Positions 1 through 5,573 of a stretch of 5,611 bases of DNA are shown here, piece by piece. Below the pieces are notes generated by a model. The model worked only from the letters and a program-made list of their open reading frames with translations. It was not told the origin of the DNA and ran no database searches. Each line of letters opens with the position of its first letter. Position 1 is the stretch's first letter. The DNA comes from Mollicutes bacterium (GTDB lineage: Bacteria; Bacillota_I; Bacilli_A; RF39; UBA660), in assembly GCA_003560455.1 (NCBI GenBank), contig PWIL01000115.1, positions 1-5,611 of the forward strand, in the 5' to 3' direction. Both the position numbers and the translations under genes were made by a program.

Positions 1-696
1 AATGATCCAGAAGAACCAGATTATCCAGAACATGCAACACCTTGTTTAATAGAAGGAAATGAATTCACTCATATACTAGATAAAAGAGATAGTAAAACAT
101 ATGCCGTAACAAAAATAGGCGATCAATGTTGGTTTGCCGAGAACTTAGCGTATACAGATAATGATTGTTTAGCAGAAGATTGGGATCCTTATGATGAAAC
201 CACAAATCCATATCCAAGTGCATGTAAAGTTAATGGAGGAGAAGGTTGGGATCAAGATGAAGTATTATATCAATGGGGAGCAGCAATGGATGGCGATGGT
301 GAAGGAGGGCAAGGTTTATGTTCTGCAGGCTGGTATATACCAACTGATGATGAGTGGAAAGTATTAGAGGGGACTGTAGATTCTACATATGGAGTAGGTC
401 ATTCTGAATGGAATGGTCCTAGTTCAAGAGGCGATGATGCAGGTGAAAGGTTAAAATCAAAAGATCCTGCTTGGAACGGTACAGATGATCATGGTTTTCG
501 TGCACAGCCCACCGGTGTCCGTGGCACCTCGGGTGTTCTTAGCACTGTTAATTGGCGTGGTGCTTGGTGGTCGTCATCATCATTACCAAACACTACTGCG
601 TGGAGACGTGAATTGCTTTTGAACTATTCGACTGTTGGTCGCGGGAACTATTCGCTGGCCCACGGCTTTTCGGTTCGTTGCGTCCTGGGACCTTAA
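1..696 (+). CDS. FISUMP-domain surface protein, C-terminal part (probable DGR target protein)
   Basis: The frame is open from base 1 and ends at TAA 694-696, giving 231 visible residues; the start and any signal peptide lie upstream. An acidic, proline-rich linker (residues 1-14) leads into a domain I recognise as the Fibrobacter succinogenes major paralogous (FISUMP) type. Its marks are KTYAVTKIGDQCWFAENLAY (32-51), GLCSAGWYIPTDDEWKVLE (105-123), an AGERLKS block (147-153), WW plus serines (189-194) and the C-terminal GFSVRCV (222-228). In known families this fold is C-type-lectin/formylglycine-enzyme-like and displays a variable surface on exported proteins. Six cysteines (15, 43, 56, 75, 107, 227) fit an extracytoplasmic protein. 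From about residue 165 codon use changes sharply: A-ending codons become rare, GC rises to about 55% and adenine falls to about 15%. This suits a DGR variable region. The ligand is unknown. No RBS or promoter is visible. Confidence 0.85.
   Translation, partial: NDPEEPDYPEHATPCLIEGNEFTHILDKRDSKTYAVTKIGDQCWFAENLAYTDNDCLAEDWDPYDETTNPYPSACKVNGGEGWDQDEVLYQWGAAMDGDGEGGQGLCSAGWYIPTDDEWKVLEGTVDSTYGVGHSEWNGPSSRGDDAGERLKSKDPAWNGTDDHGFRAQPTGVRGTSGVLSTVNWRGAWWSSSSLPNTTAWRRELLLNYSTVGRGNYSLAHGFSVRCVLGP
493..693 (+). other. Candidate DGR variable region (VR) at the 3' end of the FISUMP gene
   Basis: By hand count about 30 of 201 coding-strand bases are A (about 15%), against 35-48% in two upstream blocks checked (421-480 and 61-120). 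Codons become T-, C- or G-ending. Nine codons in three runs are NNT (532-540, 544-552, 556-564). They are separated by AGC and TGG, and conserved anchors (WW at 565-570, GFSVRCV at 664-684) surround them. Known DGRs convert template adenines, often in AAC/AAT codons, to any base. That leaves a 3'-terminal, adenine-poor stretch in C-type-lectin-like proteins, including FISUMP ones. The 5' boundary is approximate. No template repeat or reverse transcriptase is present here, so the call rests on composition, position and domain type. Confidence 0.68.
664..689 (+). other. Adenine-free block, candidate IMH (initiation of mutagenic homing) segment
   Basis: These 26 bases contain no A on the coding strand and encode the conserved GFSVRCV motif plus the next residues. 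They end 7 bases before the hairpin at 697-720. In characterised DGRs a GC-rich, essentially invariant IMH element marks the 3' end of the VR, just upstream of a hairpin, and adenine-directed mutagenesis cannot alter a template without A. The exact IMH limits cannot be set without the template repeat. Confidence 0.5.
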
Positions 697-720
697 CCGC
701 CGAGCTCGAGAGAGCGACGG
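697..720 (+). repeat. GC-rich hairpin with GAGA (GRNA) tetraloop, candidate DGR target-site cruciform
   Basis: GCTC (704-707) pairs with GAGC (712-715) across a GAGA loop (708-711). An outer part pairs CCG (697-699) with CGG (718-720) and C701 with G716, with a C700/A717 mismatch and G702-A703 bulged. It starts at the first base after the stop codon. Known DGR targets carry a hairpin or cruciform with a GRNA loop a few bases downstream of the IMH that raises retrohoming efficiency, and this matches in position and loop sequence. No T-run follows, so it is not an ordinary terminator. Confidence 0.6.
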
Positions 721-729
721 CTTTCACCT

Positions 730-750
730 TCACTTTCCACTGGAAAGTGA
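730..750 (+). repeat. Perfect 10-bp inverted repeat
   Basis: TCACTTTCCA (730-739) and TGGAAAGTGA (741-750) are exact reverse complements separated by one base; as RNA this would be about a 9-bp stem with a 3-nt loop. No T-run follows. The role is unknown. It could be a second structural element of the DGR target region, a protein-binding site or an mRNA 3'-end stabiliser. Confidence 0.75.
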
Positions 751-754
751 CCTT

Positions 755-775
755 TCATTCGCAGAAGGCGAATGA
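755..775 (+). repeat. Perfect 8-bp inverted repeat, 5-nt loop
   Basis: TCATTCGC (755-762) and GCGAATGA (768-775) are exact reverse complements flanking AGAAG. It lies four bases after the inverted repeat ending at 750, so three hairpins stand in tandem between 697 and 775. The following bases are A-rich, so it does not look like an intrinsic terminator. The function is unknown. Confidence 0.75.
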
Positions 776-834
776 CAAATGATTGCAATAAAAAATAAAA
801 TTAAAAGAAAAGTGATAAAAAGAGGAATAAATTA

Positions 835-876
835 CCCAAACAAGGAGTAAAGTCCTTGTTTGGGGTTATTTTTTTT
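835..876 (+). terminator. Intrinsic terminator downstream of the FISUMP gene
   Basis: CCCAAACAAGGA (835-846) pairs perfectly with TCCTTGTTTGGG (853-864) around the loop GTAAAG. A T-rich tract ending in eight consecutive T (869-876) follows. This is a strong Rho-independent terminator about 140 bp after the stop. It separates the FISUMP transcript from the pheST operon. Confidence 0.93.
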
Positions 877-969
877 AGAAAAGGTAGTTTATGAGTAAAT
901 TGTATAATAAATATTTAGAGAAAAAGAAAAGAATTAGATGAGATAGTTAGTTTCATTAACTAATGTAGT
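877..969 (+). other. AT-rich intergenic stretch with a small hairpin next to the pheST promoter
   Basis: No convincing gene is seen. TTAGTT (947-952) and AACTAA (958-963) form a 6-bp stem with a 5-nt loop, extendable by a G-T pair (946/964), ending six bases before the -35 box at 970. It could be a weak operator, but AT-rich DNA gives such repeats by chance. The rest is A-rich spacer. Together with the repeats, terminator and leader listed separately, this accounts for the gene-free interval 697-1211. Confidence 0.4.
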
Positions 970-998
970 TTGACTTTTTAACATATTCAAAGTATAAT
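970..998 (+). promoter_or_regulatory. Sigma-A-type promoter of the pheST operon
   Basis: TTGACT (970-975) and TATAAT (993-998) are separated by 17 bp, close to the vegetative sigma-A/sigma-70 consensus. Transcription should begin near 1004-1006, immediately before the first strand of T-box stem I, which supports the assignment. Confidence 0.88.
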
Positions 999-1004
999 TA
1001 TTTT

Positions 1005-1199
1005 AATTAACGAAAAAAGAAATAGTAGCAAATAATTTGTTTAAAGAGAGTTAGTGGTTGGTGCAAACTAATAACAATAATTTGTGAATTCACCTTTTAG
1101 TTAAATCGGTAACGCGTTATAGTCTTGAGTGCATAGTTTTACTATGAATTAAGGTGGTACCGCGTTTCTAACGTCCTTATGATGAATAAGGATTTTTTT
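1005..1199 (+). promoter_or_regulatory. T-box leader sensing tRNA-Phe (pheS leader)
   Basis: The canonical T-box sequence AAGGTGGTACCGCG lies at 1151-1164. Stem I can be traced: base pairing of TTAAC (1007-1011) with GTTAA (1100-1104), an AGTA motif (1024-1027), CAAAT (1029-1033) with ATTTG (1080-1084), an AGAGAG motif (1045-1050), and a distal arm TTAGT/ACTAA capped by GGTTGGTGC. Opposite AGTA, the specifier is TTC (1089-1091), a Phe codon followed by the usual purine A. Stem III is probably CATAGT/ACTATG (1132-1146). The bulge TGGT (1155-1158) complements an ACCA tRNA 3' end, as expected for A73 tRNA-Phe. In the antiterminator, AAGG and GCG pair with CCTT and CGT (1172-1178). The CCTT bases also belong to the terminator. 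Uncharged tRNA-Phe should therefore favour read-through into pheST. Confidence 0.94.
1174..1199 (+). terminator. T-box regulated terminator
   Basis: TCCTTAT (1174-1180) pairs with ATAAGGA (1186-1192) around GATGA, followed by seven T (1193-1199). Its 5' arm overlaps the antiterminator's 3' arm, so the two structures exclude each other. It stops transcription before pheS when tRNA-Phe is charged. Confidence 0.93.
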
Positions 1200-1202
1200 A
1201 TT

Positions 1203-1208
1203 GGAGGG
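1203..1208 (+). promoter_or_regulatory. Ribosome binding site of pheS
   Basis: GGAGGG sits 3 bases before ATG 1212, a somewhat short but workable spacing. It lies after the leader terminator and decides the start. The earlier in-frame ATG at 1179 is inside the terminator hairpin and would add 11 residues foreign to the family. Confidence 0.8.
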
Positions 1209-1211
1209 ATT

Positions 1212-2261
1212 ATGAAAGAAACAATTATTAAAATTGAAAAAGCACTACAAAATGAATTAAAAAATGTTCAAGATTTAGTGGCGTTAAATAGTTTAAAAAT
1301 AAACTATTTGGGCAAGAAGGGGAAAATAACTTTGTTAAAAAAAGAATTAGCAAAATTTTCCGATGCCGAGAAAAAAGAATTTGGTCGCATGTTTAATGAA
1401 TTAAAAGTAAAAGCAACGACCTTAATTGAAGAAAAAGTAGCTGAATTAGAAGAACAAGCATTTACCTTAAAATTAAAACAAGAAGAAATTGATGTGACGC
1501 TACCTGCAACTAATTTAAAAAAAGGTACCAAACATCCATTAACAATTATGATTGAAGAAATTGAAGAATTATTTATTAGTATGGGCTATGACGTGATTAG
1601 TGGTCCGGAAATTGAACTTGATTTATACAATTTTGAAAGACTAAACCTGCCCAAAAATCACCCGGCAAGAGATATGCAAGATAGTTTATACATCACCGGA
1701 GAAGTGTTATTGCGGACTCATACTTCACCAGCACAAGCAAGATATATGGAAGCCAATAAAGAAAAAACACCAATTCGAATTATCTGTCCGGGAAAAGTTT
1801 ATCGCAAAGATGAAGATGATGCAACGCATTCACATCAATTTATGCAATTTGAAGGATTAGTCGTTGATAAAAATTTAAGTGTTGCCAATTTAAAAGCAAC
1901 TTTAGAATTATTAGTGCAAAAATTATTTGGTCAGGATGCAAAAATTCGTTTTCGACCAAGTTATTTTCCATTTACCGAACCAAGTTTTGAAGTCGATGTA
2001 ACTTGTTTTAAGTGTCAAGGAGCTGGTTGCCGAATCTGTAAAGATACTGGTTGGTTAGAGATTTTAGGAGCCGGGATGGTTCATCCAGAAGTATTAAAAA
2101 TGGGTGGTTATGATCCAGAAGTTTTTAGCGGCTTTGCCTTTGGACCAGGACCTGATCGCATGGTTATGCTAAAATACGGTGTTAATGATATCCGGCAATT
2201 ATATTTAAATAATATTGATTTTCTAAAACAATTTGGTCGGCTAGAAAAGGAGGAAAACTAA
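1212..2261 (+). CDS. pheS: Phenylalanine--tRNA ligase alpha subunit
   Basis: This is the catalytic alpha subunit of the cytoplasmic (alpha-beta)2 class II enzyme that joins phenylalanine to tRNA-Phe using ATP. At 349 residues it has the usual bacterial length. Residues 1-90 are a charged N-terminal coiled coil that binds tRNA. The catalytic core follows: motif 1 around HPLTIMIEEIEELF (108-121), motif 2 with R198, the THSHQFMQFEG stretch (205-215) and E214, and motif 3 GPGPDR (311-316). In motif 3 the usual Glu before Arg is Asp315, a mild substitution. A CXXC-X4-CXXC cluster (C265, C268, C273, C276) could bind metal and resembles Bacillus-type PheS. The Phe-pocket segment EPSFEVDV (256-263) is present. 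pheT follows after one base, with its Shine-Dalgarno inside the last pheS codons. Expression is governed by the T-box leader. Confidence 0.97.
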   Translation: MKETIIKIEKALQNELKNVQDLVALNSLKINYLGKKGKITLLKKELAKFSDAEKKEFGRMFNELKVKATTLIEEKVAELEEQAFTLKLKQEEIDVTLPATNLKKGTKHPLTIMIEEIEELFISMGYDVISGPEIELDLYNFERLNLPKNHPARDMQDSLYITGEVLLRTHTSPAQARYMEANKEKTPIRIICPGKVYRKDEDDATHSHQFMQFEGLVVDKNLSVANLKATLELLVQKLFGQDAKIRFRPSYFPFTEPSFEVDVTCFKCQGAGCRICKDTGWLEILGAGMVHPEVLKMGGYDPEVFSGFAFGPGPDRMVMLKYGVNDIRQLYLNNIDFLKQFGRLEKEEN

Positions 2262-2262
2262 G

Positions 2263-4629
2263 ATGAAATTAAGTAAAAAGTTTTTAAATGATTATTTAGA
2301 AATATCAAAAAAAGATTTTCATGACATTGCTGAAAAAATGGTTTTTCTCGGAAATGAGTATGAACAAGTTAAACCATTATCACCAGCAAAAGGTTTAATT
2401 GTTGGCGAAGTTTTGGCTTGTGAAAAACATCCAGAATCAAAAAAGTTAAGCATTTGTAAAGTTGACACTGGTAGTGAAACTTTGCAAATTGTTTGTGGAG
2501 CGCCTAATGTTGTTGCTAAACAAAAAGTAATTGTTGCACCAGTTGGTTCAGAATTAAACGAAAACTTTAAAATTAAAAAAGTTAAATTAGCTGGCTATAG
2601 TTCAGAGGGGATGATTTGCTCTTTAGCAGAACTTGGTTTTGATAAAAAATATTTAAGTCCAAAAGATTATGAAGAAATCTATGTCCTGCCCCAAACAGCT
2701 AAATTAGGTCAAGATGCGCTAACTTATTTAGAACTTGATGATCAAGTCATTGAATTTGATTTAACAACCAATCGTGGTGATTTACTTTCAATGTTGGGAA
2801 TGGCTTATGAAATAGGTTCTTTATATAATTTGCCAGTGCAATATCCCGAAACTGATTATCAAGAAAATAAAACTAAGATTGAAGATAATTATTCATTAGA
2901 TATTAAAACTGAAAACTGTCCACTTTATTTAGCAAAACTAGTGGAAAAAGTGCAGATTGCTGAATCACCAAGATATATTAAAAACCGTTTAATAGCTTCA
3001 GGAATCAGACCAATTAATAATGTCGTTGATATTAGTAATTATGTTATGTTGGAAACAGGTCAACCAATTCATTTTTTCGATGCCGATAAAATAAAAAAAC
3101 TCGGTGTTAGAATGGGGAAGGGCGAAGAATTTCAAACTTTGGATGGTTTATTACGCGAAGTTAATCAAGATGATATTATTATTACTAATAATGATCAACC
3201 AATTGCTTTAGCAGGCGTAATGGGTGGATTGGAGACAGAGGTTACTAAAGATACTAAAAACGTTATAATTGAAAGTGCTATTTTTGATCCAATTAAAGTT
3301 CGTCGGACTTCAAAAAAAACTTTACGAAGTGAAGCAAGTTTACGCTTTGAAAAAGGAATTGCTAAAGAAAGAACCTTTTTAGCAATAAAGCGAGCATGTT
3401 ATTTATTAAATAAATATGCTCAAGGAGAAGTAGCACAAGGAATGTTAAAACATGACAAATTAGAAATTGTTGATAAAACAATTAATTTAGCCGTTGAAAA
3501 TGTTAATAAATTGTTAGGAATTACTTTGAAAAAAGAAGAAATTACGGATGTTTTTGATCGTCTAAAACTGCCCTATAAAAAAGTTAGTGATAAAAATTAT
3601 GATTTTTCAATTTTAATTCCGGAAAGACGAAAAGATTTAAATATCGAGCAAGATTTAATCGAAGAAATAGGACGAGTTTATGATTTTAATAATATTCAAG
3701 GTGTATTACCAATTGCGCCAATTAAAATTGGTCAACGGGAACCAAAATTAACTTATATTAAAAAAATTCGCAATTTTTTAGCTGATAATTTGAATGAAAC
3801 AATTAATTATTCGTTAGTTAGTAAGGAAGATATTGCTTTATTTTCTAATAATAAAAAAGCGATCAAAATTAAAGATCCAGTTAGTAACGAAAGAGCATTT
3901 ATGCGAACTAATTTAATGGTTTCGCTTTATAATACTTATAATTATAATCATGCTAGAAATATTAAAGATATTAGTATTTTTGAAATTGGAACAGTTTATT
4001 ATGAAAAAGAAGAATATTTAACCGATTATCATCTAGCATTTTTACTAAATGGTAAAATAATTGATAGTTCATGGCAAAATAAGAATATTACTGTTGATTT
4101 TTTTGTTGCTAAAGGAATGGTTGAAAATTTATTGAATTATTTGGGCTTTAGCGGGCGCTATCAATTTAAAAAATCTTCTAAAAATAATTTTCATCCTGGT
4201 CGTTTTGCTAAGATATTTATCGATAAAAAAGAAGTTGGCTATATTGGTCAAATCAGTCCCCGATTAGTAACTGATGTTTATGGGGTTGAATTAAATTTGG
4301 ATTTATTGTATGAATTGCCAGTTCGAGCAATTAAAGCAAAAGAACCATTTAAATATCCGGCAATTAAAAAAGATGTTGCTTTTATTGTTAAAAATGAAAT
4401 CACTGCTCAAGAATTAACTGATTTAATTAGAAAAAAAAGCAATCAAATTTTACAAGAAATCACTATTTTTGATGTTTATCAAATCGATGATAATAAAAAA
4501 TCAATTGGGATAAGTTTATTATTTCGCGATGGTTCACGGACTTTAAACGATCAAGAAGTGATGGCTTTATTTAATCAAATCATTGAAAATGTCAAGCAAA
4601 AGTTAGATGCGGAAATTAGAGATCAGTAA
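2263..4629 (+). CDS. pheT: Phenylalanine--tRNA ligase beta subunit
   Basis: This is the beta subunit of PheRS, which supports the alpha active site, binds tRNA and hydrolyses misacylated Tyr-tRNA-Phe. Its 788 residues match full-length bacterial PheT. Domains in order: B1 start (1-39); EMAP/OB-like tRNA-binding domain (about 40-150, with HPESKKLSICKVD at 56-68); B3/B4 editing domain (about 205-385), including SGIRPINNVVDISNY (246-260), QPIHFFDADKI (267-277), AGVMGG (317-322) and IIESAIFDP (335-343), so the H, A/G and E positions known for editing appear retained; B5 (about 405-475); the inactive synthetase-like B6/B7 (about 480-680); and the C-terminal ferredoxin-fold anticodon-binding domain (about 695-787, FKYPAIKKDVAFIV at 696-709). 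AAGGAGG (2247-2253) precedes ATG 2263 at ideal spacing. One base separates it from the pheS stop, so the two are co-transcribed and probably translationally coupled. Confidence 0.97.
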   Translation: MKLSKKFLNDYLEISKKDFHDIAEKMVFLGNEYEQVKPLSPAKGLIVGEVLACEKHPESKKLSICKVDTGSETLQIVCGAPNVVAKQKVIVAPVGSELNENFKIKKVKLAGYSSEGMICSLAELGFDKKYLSPKDYEEIYVLPQTAKLGQDALTYLELDDQVIEFDLTTNRGDLLSMLGMAYEIGSLYNLPVQYPETDYQENKTKIEDNYSLDIKTENCPLYLAKLVEKVQIAESPRYIKNRLIASGIRPINNVVDISNYVMLETGQPIHFFDADKIKKLGVRMGKGEEFQTLDGLLREVNQDDIIITNNDQPIALAGVMGGLETEVTKDTKNVIIESAIFDPIKVRRTSKKTLRSEASLRFEKGIAKERTFLAIKRACYLLNKYAQGEVAQGMLKHDKLEIVDKTINLAVENVNKLLGITLKKEEITDVFDRLKLPYKKVSDKNYDFSILIPERRKDLNIEQDLIEEIGRVYDFNNIQGVLPIAPIKIGQREPKLTYIKKIRNFLADNLNETINYSLVSKEDIALFSNNKKAIKIKDPVSNERAFMRTNLMVSLYNTYNYNHARNIKDISIFEIGTVYYEKEEYLTDYHLAFLLNGKIIDSSWQNKNITVDFFVAKGMVENLLNYLGFSGRYQFKKSSKNNFHPGRFAKIFIDKKEVGYIGQISPRLVTDVYGVELNLDLLYELPVRAIKAKEPFKYPAIKKDVAFIVKNEITAQELTDLIRKKSNQILQEITIFDVYQIDDNKKSIGISLLFRDGSRTLNDQEVMALFNQIIENVKQKLDAEIRDQ

Positions 4630-4630
4630 C

Positions 4631-4660
4631 TTGCTATTTTAACCAAAAATATGGTATATT
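4631..4660 (+). promoter_or_regulatory. Extended -10 promoter of the lipoprotein gene
   Basis: TTGCTA (4631-4636) and TATATT (4655-4660) are spaced by 18 bp, and TGG directly before the -10 supplies an extended -10 (TGN) element. It begins one base after the pheT stop. The predicted start near 4667 gives a leader of about 40 nt with a T9 run (4680-4688). It suggests transcription independent of the T-box-controlled operon. Confidence 0.65.
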
Positions 4661-4699
4661 ATTAGTGCTTGGTGATTTCTTTTTTTTTGAAGAAAAAGC

Positions 4700-4706
4700 A
4701 GGAGGT
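4700..4706 (+). promoter_or_regulatory. Ribosome binding site of the lipoprotein gene
   Basis: AGGAGGT lies 3 bases upstream of ATG 4710. It fixes the start there rather than at the in-frame GTG 4665, which has no Shine-Dalgarno and would place 15 extra residues before the signal peptide. Confidence 0.85.
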
Positions 4707-4709
4707 AAA

Positions 4710-5570
4710 ATGAAAAAAATATTTATTTTATTAATTATATTATTAAGTGTTGGTTGTGGGCAGGAGGAAACACAAGAATTAAACTTAGAAGTAAATGGAA
4801 ATGCAATCGGTTATCAATTGGAAAGTAGTGAAGATGATTATTTAGTGCCGCTATTATTAATTTTGGATGCATTAGAAATTAATTATGAACAAGATGATAA
4901 TACAATTATATTTGGTGATATTGAAGTAATTATTGGTAGTGATATTGCGTTTGTTGATGGCAATGCTCGTGATTTAGGAAAGCCGCTTTTAAAAGAAGAA
5001 GGTTATGTTTTAATTTCTTTGCAGTTTTTAACAAGTAACCTTAATTTAGGCTATGTCCAAGATGAAGAATCGATTAATATTCGCCAAGCTAATAGTATTT
5101 TAATTGATTATCAAGAAGCTTTAGAAATTTTTGGTGAAGGAAAAGAAGCAATCATTACCGATGTTGAAACTGGTGAAACTTTTAATGTTAGACGAATTGA
5201 AGATAGCCATAAAAGGACAATTGCTGATGTGGAGACTTTAACTGCTGAAGATACAGAAATTTTAAAAGAATTGATTGGTGGCGAGTGGAATTTTTTGAGA
5301 CGAGCAATTATTGTTGAAATTGATGAAGTGAAAATTGCTGGGGCGATAATTCCATCACCACATATGGGGCGTTCTGATCGGCCTTTTGGAGAAGTTGTTG
5401 ATAATCGGAGTGGAAATACTGGCCGTGGTATTAATTTGAATAGTATTACGGATAATGATTTAGAGGGTGTTTTAGATATTTATTTTTATAATAGTATTAC
5501 GCCAGGTTTAAATCGAATTGATGAAAGGGCGCAAGAAAAAGTGCTTGAAGCATCTTATTTCTATCGATAA
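4710..5570 (+). CDS. Putative lipoprotein: copper-amine-oxidase-N-like (stalk) domain plus C-terminal domain of unknown function
   Basis: The product has 286 residues. MKK followed by a hydrophobic stretch (4-12) and SVGC with Cys16 forms a type II (lipoprotein) signal peptide. The -3 residue is Ser instead of the commoner Leu, so the lipobox is slightly relaxed. Residues about 23-126 read like the Cu-amine-oxidase N-terminal-like domain common in Gram-positive surface proteins: LNLEVNGNAI, YLVPLLLILDALEINYEQDD, an FVDGNARDLGKP stretch, and GYVLISLQFLTSNLNLGY. Despite the name this domain is not enzymatic. Residues about 128-286 resemble from memory an unnamed C-terminal region of clostridial cell-wall proteins, with DVETGETFNVRR (151-162), ETLTAEDTEILK (175-186), DNRSGNTGRGINLN (231-244) and a final FYNSITPGLNRID stretch. 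The protein is probably anchored on the outer face of the membrane. No catalytic site is evident and the function is unknown. Another exported protein begins 3 nt downstream. Confidence 0.85.
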   Translation: MKKIFILLIILLSVGCGQEETQELNLEVNGNAIGYQLESSEDDYLVPLLLILDALEINYEQDDNTIIFGDIEVIIGSDIAFVDGNARDLGKPLLKEEGYVLISLQFLTSNLNLGYVQDEESINIRQANSILIDYQEALEIFGEGKEAIITDVETGETFNVRRIEDSHKRTIADVETLTAEDTEILKELIGGEWNFLRRAIIVEIDEVKIAGAIIPSPHMGRSDRPFGEVVDNRSGNTGRGINLNSITDNDLEGVLDIYFYNSITPGLNRIDERAQEKVLEASYFYR

Positions 5571-5573
5571 ATA

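Noticed and set aside
286..696. Independent gene starting at ATG 286
   Set aside because: The frame is open to base 1, the FISUMP domain already begins near base 85, and no RBS precedes ATG 286. It is an internal Met of the partial gene.
901..910. TGTATAAT resembling a -10 box
   Set aside because: There is no -35-like hexamer at suitable distance (880-886 is A/G-rich) and nothing starts directly downstream, while a near-consensus promoter lies at 970-998.
891..941. 16-codon frame MSKLYNKYLEKKKRIR with a weak AAGG upstream
   Set aside because: It is very short and Lys-rich, as A-rich DNA tends to give. It has only a poor Shine-Dalgarno and no promoter of its own, and it lies between the terminator and the pheST promoter.
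1179..1211. Upstream ATG for pheS adding 11 residues
   Set aside because: It lies within the T-box terminator stem, lacks a Shine-Dalgarno, and gives an N-terminus not expected for PheS. ATG 1212 has GGAGGG.
721..1211. Searched for a DGR template repeat, an avd-like ORF or an RT fragment
   Set aside because: No stretch resembles 493-693, and no open frame of useful length exists on either strand. These parts must be outside the window if they exist.
1304..1531. 75-codon open frame on the minus strand
   Set aside because: It lies entirely inside pheS, has low-complexity S/F/N-rich content expected from antisense of an AT-rich gene, and has no supporting RBS or promoter.
4642..4688. Possible terminator after pheT: ACCAA/TTGGT with T9
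   Set aside because: The stem is only 5 bp with a 22-nt loop that contains the better supported -10 element, and the T-run is separated from the stem. It is too weak to call.
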